Source: an uncultured Clostridia bacterium
Lineage (GTDB): Bacteria; Bacillota; Clostridia; Oscillospirales; Acutalibacteraceae
Direction of reading: 5' to 3'
Length of the DNA: 10,719 bases
Assembly: GCA_937884625.1 (NCBI GenBank)
Contig: CALGCE010000197.1
Span: 1 to 10,719, forward strand
The translations under genes were made by a program, and so were the position numbers. The notes below the pieces were generated by a model, which saw only the letters and a list, made by a program, of their open reading frames with translations, was not told the DNA's origin and ran no database searches. Shown piece by piece: positions 6,587-10,719 of the stretch (the first letter of the stretch is position 1; the number at the start of each line of letters is the position of its first letter).

Positions 6587-7927
6587 ATGGCGTTTGATAA
6601 TCTTTCTGATAAACTGTCGGGAGTTTTTAAGAAATTAAGGTCAAAGGGAAAACTTACCGAAGCAGACGTTAAGGAAGCAATGAGAGAAGTACGCCTTGCT
6701 CTTCTTGAAGCGGACGTTAACTATAAAGTAGCAAAAGATTTTACGAATACCGTTGCCGAAAAGTGCATAGGTGCCAATGTAATGGAAAGTCTTACGGCAC
6801 CTCAAATGGTAGTAAAAATCGTAAAGGAAGAACTTACCGCTCTTATGGGCAGTGAGCAGACAAGACTTAAAACTTCCTCTAAACTTCCGACTGTCATAAT
6901 GATGTGCGGTCTGCAAGGCTCGGGTAAAACCACCCATTCGGCAAAACTTGCAAAGCATTTAAAGTCGCAGGGACATAGACCTTTACTTGTTGCGTGTGAT
7001 ATATACCGTCCTGCCGCCATTGAGCAGTTAAAGGTAGTGGGTAAAGCGGTAGATACACCCGTATTTGAAATGGGTACGGAAAAACCCGAAAAGATAGCAA
7101 ACGAGGCAATTAAACACGCAAGAGATTACGGATATGATTTTGTAATCCTTGATACTGCGGGACGTCTTCATATAGACAGTGAACTTATGGACGAGTTAAG
7201 GCGTATAACCGAGACTGTTGACGTACACAATATATTGCTTGTAGTCGATTCTATGGTAGGTCAGGATGCAGTCAATATTGCTAAATCCTTTAATGAGATA
7301 CTTGAAATTGACGGCATTATTCTGACAAAACTTGACGGCGATACAAGAGGCGGTGCGGCACTGTCGGTAAGAGCGGTAACGGGTAAGCCGATAATGTTTA
7401 CGGGTGTAGGCGAGAAACTTGACGAACTTGACGAGTTCCACCCTGACAGAATGGCAACGAGGATACTTGGTATGGGTGACGTAATGTCGCTTATAGAAAA
7501 GGTAGAAAACGAACTTGACGAGAAAAAAGCAGAGGAAACGGCTAAAAAACTTCAAGAAAACAAGTTTGATATGAACGACCTGCTTGACCAGTTTCAACAG
7601 ATTAAAAAGATGGGCAGTATTAAAAGTATACTTTCAATGCTCCCCGGTATGGATAAGCAACTTCGTGATGTTGATATTGACGATAGGCAGATGTTAAGAA
7701 CCGAGGCAATAATAAAGTCGATGACGGCAAAGGAACGCAGTCACCCCGATATAATAAATGCTTCGAGAAAACGCCGTATTGCGTCGGGTTGCGGACTTAG
7801 TGTTGAGGAAGTAAACAAACTTTTAAAACAGTACGAGCAGATGAAAAAAATGTTCAAACAACTAAACAATAAGGGTTCAAAACGCAAAATGATGCGTGGT
7901 ATGAATTTAGGGAATTTCGGTTTTTAA
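6587..7927 (+). CDS. ffh: Signal recognition particle protein Ffh (SRP54)
   Basis: Ffh is the GTPase and RNA-binding subunit of the bacterial SRP, which brings nascent membrane and secreted proteins to the FtsY receptor. The 446 residues are the normal length. The N domain runs to about residue 95 with the ALLEADVNYKV motif at 38-48; the G domain holds G1 GLQGSGKTT (108-116), DTAGR (189-193), TKLDGDTRGG (247-256) and GVGEKLDEL (273-281). The M domain follows, with LLDQFQQIKKMGSIKSILSMLPGM and the SRP-RNA-binding helix-turn-helix around RIASGCGLSVEEVNKLLKQ (397-415) and a basic, methionine-rich tail. Most relatives have GSG where this one has GCG at 401-403, a mild substitution. The ATG is preceded by AAAGGAG. 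It is co-transcribed with ylxM and probably rpsP and khpA. Confidence 0.98.
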   Translation: MAFDNLSDKLSGVFKKLRSKGKLTEADVKEAMREVRLALLEADVNYKVAKDFTNTVAEKCIGANVMESLTAPQMVVKIVKEELTALMGSEQTRLKTSSKLPTVIMMCGLQGSGKTTHSAKLAKHLKSQGHRPLLVACDIYRPAAIEQLKVVGKAVDTPVFEMGTEKPEKIANEAIKHARDYGYDFVILDTAGRLHIDSELMDELRRITETVDVHNILLVVDSMVGQDAVNIAKSFNEILEIDGIILTKLDGDTRGGAALSVRAVTGKPIMFTGVGEKLDELDEFHPDRMATRILGMGDVMSLIEKVENELDEKKAEETAKKLQENKFDMNDLLDQFQQIKKMGSIKSILSMLPGMDKQLRDVDIDDRQMLRTEAIIKSMTAKERSHPDIINASRKRRIASGCGLSVEEVNKLLKQYEQMKKMFKQLNNKGSKRKMMRGMNLGNFGF

Positions 7928-7988
7928 GGCGATAACCTTTTAAAACATATATAAAATTATATAATTATCTTGTATGGAGGTGTAAAAG

Positions 7989-8231
7989 ATGGCAGTTAAA
8001 ATCAGACTTCGCAGAATGGGTGCAAAAAAGGCACCGTATTACCGTGTAGTAGTGGCGGATTCAAGATTTCCCCGTGACGGACGTTTCATAGAGGAAATCG
8101 GTCATTATGACCCGACTAAAAATCCGGCAGACGTACAAATTGATGCAGAAAAGGCAAAGAAGTGGATATCCAACGGTGCTCAGCCGACGGATACGGTAAA
8201 GGCTTTGCTTAAAAAGAACAACATTCTTTAA
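7989..8231 (+). CDS. rpsP: 30S ribosomal protein S16
   Basis: The 80-residue product has the whole S16 signature: [20 protein letters not shown] at the N-terminus, then [21 protein letters not shown] at about 22-42 and a C-terminal lysine-rich helix ([21 protein letters not shown]). S16 binds 16S rRNA early in 30S assembly. The ATG follows a near-perfect TGGAGGTG ribosome site at 7975-7982. The gap of 61 bp after ffh is AT-rich and contains a TATAAT at 7960-7965 but no matching -35, so I do not call an internal promoter. Order and spacing fit the conserved ffh-rpsP-khpA block. Confidence 0.99.
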   Translation: MAVKIRLRRMGAKKAPYYRVVVADSRFPRDGRFIEEIGHYDPTKNPADVQIDAEKAKKWISNGAQPTDTVKALLKKNNIL

Positions 8232-8251
8232 TTTTACAAGGAGTAAAAGGT

Positions 8252-8485
8252 ATGAAAGAACTTCTTATTGCAATCGCAAAAGGATTGGTTGAAAATCCCG
8301 ATGAGGTTACGGTAACGGTTGACGAGCCGAACGAGGAAGGCATTACGGTATATCATCTCCATGTTGCAGATGGCGATATGGGTAGAGTTATCGGAAAGCA
8401 GGGACGTATTGCAAAGGCAATACGCACCGTTATGCGTTCTGCCGCAAACCGTAACAATGATAAGATTTCAGTTGAAATCGACTAA
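8252..8485 (+). CDS. khpA: KH-domain RNA-binding protein KhpA (YlqC)
   Basis: The 77-residue protein is a single KH domain with the RNA-binding loop GRVIGKQGRIAKAIR at 44-58 (GxxG = GKQG, 48-51) and an ending KISVEID typical of the family. KhpA works with KhpB (Jag/EloR) as an RNA-binding pair tied to cell-wall elongation and small-RNA biology in Streptococcus and other Firmicutes. The ATG has AAGGAG upstream and follows rpsP by 20 nt. It is normally next to rimM; here a terminator-like hairpin and a 279-bp inverted-repeat element separate the two. The usual khpB partner, often near mnmE, is not in this window. Confidence 0.97.
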   Translation: MKELLIAIAKGLVENPDEVTVTVDEPNEEGITVYHLHVADGDMGRVIGKQGRIAKAIRTVMRSAANRNNDKISVEID

Positions 8486-8496
8486 TGTAAAAATGT

Positions 8497-8526
8497 ATAC
8501 CCCCGCATAGGGGGTATTTGTATTAT
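8497..8526 (+). terminator. Terminator-like hairpin after khpA
   Basis: ATACCCCC (8497-8504) and GGGGGTAT (8510-8517) form an 8-bp stem with a 5-nt loop, followed by TTGTATTAT. The T-tract is interrupted, so termination may be partial. It starts 12 nt after the khpA stop and its tail overlaps the left end of the inverted-repeat element. In the other direction it is followed by a run of five T. Confidence 0.7.
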
Positions 8527-8802
8527 ACCGCAGCATTTAAACCCAAACCAGCCTAAAAGGGCGGGTTTTAGGCGACTTTCGGCTCATTGTCGCCCATAGG
8601 CGTCAGCCTTATGTGCTTCGCTTCACCAAAATTCACACAAAAAACTGCACCTTTTAGGTCGCAGAATTTTGTAACGAAAGAATTTTTTGTTGTGCGAGGC
8701 ACAAAACACAGTAAATCCTGACGGATTTACGAGTATTTTAACGAAGCCACAGCAAAAAATTCTCGTTCCAAAATCTGGTTCGGGTTTAAATGCTGCGGTA
8801 TA
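8524..8802. mobile_element. MITE-like element with 28-bp terminal inverted repeats
   Basis: The left end (8524-8551, beginning TATACCGCAGCATTTAAACC) and the right end (8775-8802, ending GGTTTAAATGCTGCGGTATA) are inverted copies that match at 27 of 28 positions; the single mismatch is A8545 against C8781. The ends sit at TA or TATA, consistent with a TA target duplication as in IS630/Tc1-type elements, though a palindromic TATA makes the exact boundary uncertain. The 279-bp interior encodes no credible protein and is packed with secondary structure: GCCTAAAA/TTTTAGGC (8551-8573), CATAGGC/GCCTTATG (8595-8613), CAAAATTC/GAATTTTG (8627-8671), a long imperfect stem between 8673-8694 and 8748-8767, TTGTGC/GCACAA (8690-8704) and GTAAATCC/GGATTTAC (8711-8730). 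It fills nearly all of the 329-bp gap between khpA and rimM. Confidence 0.8.
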
Positions 8803-8814
8803 AGAGGAACGGTT

Positions 8815-9327
8815 ATGAAAAAAGAATTTTTGGAGTGCGGTAAAATTGTAGGGACCCACGGTGTTAGGGGTATGGTAAGAATACAGCCGTGGTCTGATGA
8901 TGTTGAATTTTTAACAGACTTTAAAAGATTTTTTACAGACGGCGGTAAAACCGAAATTAAAGCACTGTCAGTAAAACCGCACGGCAGGATAGCAATAGCG
9001 TCGCTTAAAGGCGTAGAAACGATAGAAGATGCCGAAAAATTAAGAGGTAAAACCATATATATAAAGCGTGACGATATAACACTTCCAGAAGACAGATATT
9101 TTGTAGACGAAATCATAGGATGTCAGGTGTTTGATGCTGAAAACGGCAGTTTGCTTGGAACGCTTACCGACGTTTCCCAAACGGGTGCCAACGACGTATG
9201 GCATATAACAAGGGAAGACAGAGAGTATCTTGTACCTGCGATACCCGATGTTATAGTAAGTGTTGATGTAATAGAAGAAAAAATAACGATAAAACCGCTC
9301 AAGGGGATTTTTGACGATGCGAATTGA
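8815..9327 (+). CDS. rimM: 16S rRNA processing / 30S maturation factor RimM
   Basis: RimM binds S19 and helps 16S rRNA head-domain maturation. The 170 residues have the normal two-part form: an N-terminal barrel with GTHGVRGMVRI at 13-23, the VETIEDAEKLRGKTIYI segment at about 67-83, and a C-terminal PRC barrel from YFVDEIIGCQVFD (95-107) through TLTDVSQTGANDVWHI (116-131) to LVPAIPDVIVSVD (139-151). The ATG has AAGAGG at 8802-8807, 7 nt upstream; the first A of this site is also the last base of the inverted-repeat element, so the insertion stops just short of the ribosome site. The end overlaps trmD by 11 bp. I see no convincing promoter between the khpA hairpin and rimM, so it may depend on read-through or on a signal in the element. 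Confidence 0.97.
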   Translation: MKKEFLECGKIVGTHGVRGMVRIQPWSDDVEFLTDFKRFFTDGGKTEIKALSVKPHGRIAIASLKGVETIEDAEKLRGKTIYIKRDDITLPEDRYFVDEIIGCQVFDAENGSLLGTLTDVSQTGANDVWHITREDREYLVPAIPDVIVSVDVIEEKITIKPLKGIFDDAN

Positions 9328-10036
9328 TATAATGACACTGTTTCCCGAAATGTGTGAAACGGTTATGTCGGAGAGTATAATAGGCAGAGCACGAAAGTCG
9401 GACAAGGTAGAAATAAATTGTATAAATATACGTGACTTTTCGGGCAATAAACATAATAAGGTCGATGATATGCCCTACGGTGGCGGAATGGGAATGGTAA
9501 TGGCGGCAAGTCCTATCTATGACTGCTATAAAAGTCTTTATGGCGAGAACGAGCCAAAACCGCATTTAATATATATGTCACCCAAAGGTAAAACACTTGA
9601 CCAAAAAAAAGTAATAGAACTGTCAAAACTTGAAAGAATAGTAATACTGTGCGGTCACTATGAGGGTATAGATGAGCGTGTTATCGAGGAAATAGTAGAC
9701 GAAGAAATATCGGTAGGCGACTATGTCGTAACAGGAGGAGAACTCCCTGCTATGATACTTGCAGACGCAGTTTGCAGAATGTTAGACGGCGTTTTGTCAG
9801 ACGATTTGTGTTTTGAAGAGGAAAGCCATTATTCAGGGTTGCTTGAATATCCGCAGTATACAAGACCTGCTAAATGGAAAGGTAAAACGGTACCTGATGT
9901 ACTGCTTTCGGGCAATCACGCCGAAATTGAAAAGTGGCGGAGAAAGAAATCGCTTGAAATCACAAGACAGCGTCGACCTGAAATGTTTAGAAAAATCGAA
10001 CTTACAAAACAGGATAAAAAATTGCTTGAAGAATAA
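9317..10036 (+). CDS. trmD: tRNA (guanine37-N1)-methyltransferase TrmD
   Basis: TrmD makes m1G37 next to the anticodon in tRNAs that read CUN, CCN and CGG, preventing +1 frameshifting; tRNA-Pro(GGG), seen at the right edge of this window, has G37 and is a family substrate. The 239 residues show MRIDIMTLFPEM at the start, DDMPYGGGMGMVM at 50-62, CGHYEGIDERV at 112-122 and SVGDYVVTGGELPAMILAD at 132-150, which form the SPOUT knot that binds SAM, then EYPQYTRPAKWKG at 177-189 and LLSGNHAEIEKWRR at about 196-209. The ATG at 9317 fits the family N-terminus and has AGGGG about 10 nt upstream; an in-frame TTG at 9311 is rejected. It overlaps rimM by 11 bp. rplS, the usual next gene, is absent. Confidence 0.98.
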   Translation: MRIDIMTLFPEMCETVMSESIIGRARKSDKVEINCINIRDFSGNKHNKVDDMPYGGGMGMVMAASPIYDCYKSLYGENEPKPHLIYMSPKGKTLDQKKVIELSKLERIVILCGHYEGIDERVIEEIVDEEISVGDYVVTGGELPAMILADAVCRMLDGVLSDDLCFEEESHYSGLLEYPQYTRPAKWKGKTVPDVLLSGNHAEIEKWRRKKSLEITRQRRPEMFRKIELTKQDKKLLEE

Positions 10037-10161
10037 AAGGTGGATTTGGAATTTAGAGGAAAGAACACCAAAAAACAACAAAAAATGTAATCAAATTGAC
10101 CAAATATGACCTCCCCAAACCCCAAAATGTTGGATAAATATTAGAACTTATTAACAAAATG

Positions 10162-10189
10162 TTGACGATTTCATTAAATGTGGTATAAT
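10162..10189 (+). promoter_or_regulatory. Promoter of ptsH, with a dyad over the -10/start region
   Basis: TTGACG (10162-10167), a 16-bp spacer and TATAAT (10184-10189) with a TG extension form a good promoter; the start is near 10196. TATAATCA (10184-10191) and TGATTATA (10202-10209) are perfect inverted repeats centred on the predicted start. The AT-rich context makes the dyad less certain as an operator. Confidence 0.8.
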
Positions 10190-10236
10190 CATATTATATT
10201 TTGATTATAGATTGTTTTCACAAAGGAGATTTTACC

Positions 10237-10500
10237 ATGTGTGTTAAAGATGTAGTTATACAAAATCAGGTTGGATTACATGCACGTCCCGCAACCTTTT
10301 TCATCCAAAAGGCAAATGAATATAAGTCCTCTATATGGGTAGAAAAGGACGAACGCAAGGTAAATGCAAAGAGTTTACTTGGAGTTTTGTCCCTTGGAAT
10401 AGTCGGCGGAACAACGATTAAGATTATAGTTGACGGCAGTGATGAAAAGGAAGCCATTGACGGTTTGGTATCACTTGTTGAGTCGGGATTTGCAGATTAA
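10237..10500 (+). CDS. ptsH: Phosphocarrier protein HPr
   Basis: HPr carries phosphate from enzyme I (phosphoenolpyruvate) to the sugar-specific EIIA domains of the PTS. The ATG at 10237 is chosen because AAAGGAG (10222-10228) lies 8 nt upstream and it puts the catalytic histidine of GLHARPA exactly at residue 15; an upstream TTG at 10201 would precede the ribosome site. The 87-residue length is standard. KSLLGVLSLGI holds Ser46, the site that HPr kinase phosphorylates in Gram-positive bacteria for catabolite repression, so this is a true HPr and not Crh, which lacks His15. It is a single-gene unit here: ptsI is not adjacent. The gene has its own promoter, and no clear terminator separates it from the tRNA promoter region. 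Confidence 0.96.
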   Translation: MCVKDVVIQNQVGLHARPATFFIQKANEYKSSIWVEKDERKVNAKSLLGVLSLGIVGGTTIKIIVDGSDEKEAIDGLVSLVESGFAD

Positions 10501-10522
10501 TAATAATTTTATCAAATTTTCT

Positions 10523-10551
10523 TTGACAAATTTGCCTGACTGATATATAAT
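10523..10551 (+). promoter_or_regulatory. Consensus promoter for the tRNA-Pro region
   Basis: TTGACA (10523-10528) and TATAAT (10546-10551) are perfect hexamers spaced by 17 bp. The predicted start is near 10558. The strength suits a stable-RNA unit. The -10 hexamer lies in the loop of a perfect 12-bp inverted repeat (10534-10564). Confidence 0.88.
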
Positions 10552-10564
10552 GTATCAGTCAGGC
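10534..10564. repeat. Perfect 12-bp inverted repeat enclosing the -10 box
   Basis: GCCTGACTGATA (10534-10545) and TATCAGTCAGGC (10553-10564) are exact inverted copies flanking the 7-nt centre TATAATG. The layout is that of a repressor or activator operator set symmetrically on the promoter. As RNA read from ptsH it would also fold into a strong hairpin, but no T-run follows on the right. Confidence 0.8.
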
Positions 10565-10606
10565 GATTATTTCGCTCGAATTTACATAAAAACACAATAG
10601 TAGTAT

Positions 10607-10646
10607 CCGGGTGTGGTGCAGTTGGCTGCTTGGCATGGGGGTCAAG
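10607..10646 (+). pseudogene. Degenerate tRNA-Pro-like fragment
   Basis: This 40-nt stretch copies the 5' half of the tRNA-Pro(GGG) that begins 71 bp downstream: the acceptor 5' strand CCGGGTG and following TG are identical, and AGTTGG and TGGGGGTCAAG are kept. It is about 3 nt shorter, the D-stem cannot close, and the anticodon loop has an extra base. The sequence after it has no TTCGAATC-like T arm and no matching CACCCGG acceptor 3' strand. It is therefore a broken duplicate or a tRNA mimic, not a working tRNA. Confidence 0.65.
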
Positions 10647-10677
10647 AGTAAATTGCAACACATCTAAAGAATAATAA

Positions 10678-10719
10678 CCGGGTGTGGCGCAGTTGGTAGC
10701 GCGCTTGACTGGGGGTCAA
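10678..10719 (+). tRNA. tRNA-Pro(GGG), 5' part, cut by the window edge
   Basis: Positions 1-7 are CCGGGTG, then TG at 8-9. The D arm GCGC/GCGC closes an AGTTGGTA loop (10687-10702). The anticodon stem CTTGA (10704-10708) pairs with TCAA(G), and the seven-base loop CTGGGGG gives anticodon GGG (10711-10713), reading proline codons CCC and CCU. The start with C1 is normal for bacterial tRNA-Pro. The T arm and 3' end lie outside the window. Confidence 0.9.

Noticed and set aside
7937..7965. Internal promoter before rpsP
   Set aside because: TATAAT at 7960-7965 is present in an AT-rich gap, but the position for a -35 reads CTTTTA, which is too weak to support.
8486..8814. CRISPR array or riboswitch in the khpA-rimM gap
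   Set aside because: There are no regularly spaced direct repeats; the dominant signal is one pair of terminal inverted repeats, and I recognise no riboswitch core.
8623..8859. 78-codon minus-strand ORF through the inverted-repeat element
   Set aside because: It starts inside rimM antisense and runs through hairpin-rich non-coding DNA; no resemblance to a transposase.
10037..10161. Small ORF or structured RNA after trmD
   Set aside because: The spacer is A-rich and I see neither a start with SD nor a stable stem.
10513..10534. CAAATTT/AAATTTG inverted repeat after ptsH as a terminator
   Set aside because: The 7-bp stem is AT-only, has no following T-run, and overlaps the -35 of the next promoter.

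Overview
The window reads as chromosome of a low-to-moderate GC, Gram-positive, endospore-lineage bacterium, most likely a gut-type Clostridia (Oscillospiraceae/Ruminococcus-like). This rests on the gene set: ParB/Noc-rsmG-mnmG-mnmE order, a BofA-family protein, a YlxM-ffh-rpsP-khpA-rimM-trmD cluster, and an HPr with both His15 and Ser46. Promoters are close to the TTGACA/TATAAT consensus, often with a TG extension, and Shine-Dalgarno sites are strong. The placement is inferred from protein features, not from a database search.

Minus-strand half (1-6163). Read right to left, a promoter at 6168-6196 drives an orphan oligopeptide-type substrate-binding lipoprotein. A strong hairpin follows, whose T-run abuts the start codon of a small BofA-like membrane protein. 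A good promoter at 4310-4338 then drives mnmE-mnmG-rsmG, which ends in an intrinsic terminator that holds the rsmG stop codon in its loop (291-326). MnmE and MnmG together modify the wobble uridine of certain tRNAs, and RsmG methylates 16S rRNA. Beyond the terminator a ParB/Noc-family gene starts and runs off the left edge. It was recovered by translating the edge directly.

Plus-strand half (6211-10719). A back-to-back consensus promoter drives ylxM-ffh-rpsP-khpA (signal recognition particle protein, its small partner, ribosomal protein S16, KH-domain RNA-binding protein). A hairpin terminator follows khpA. Between khpA and rimM lies a 279-bp non-coding element with 28-bp near-perfect terminal inverted repeats (8524-8802), best read as a MITE-like insertion that splits a normally compact operon. 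After it come rimM and trmD, which overlap by 11 bp, without rplS behind them. A separate promoter drives ptsH (HPr).

The right edge holds a consensus promoter whose -10 box sits in the loop of a perfect 12-bp dyad, then a degenerate tRNA-Pro-like fragment, then the first 42 nt of tRNA-Pro(GGG).

Most genes are housekeeping. The unusual content is non-coding: the MITE-like element, the dyad around the tRNA promoter, the tRNA relic, and the hairpin over the BofA-like start. I did not find a clearly new multi-gene system.
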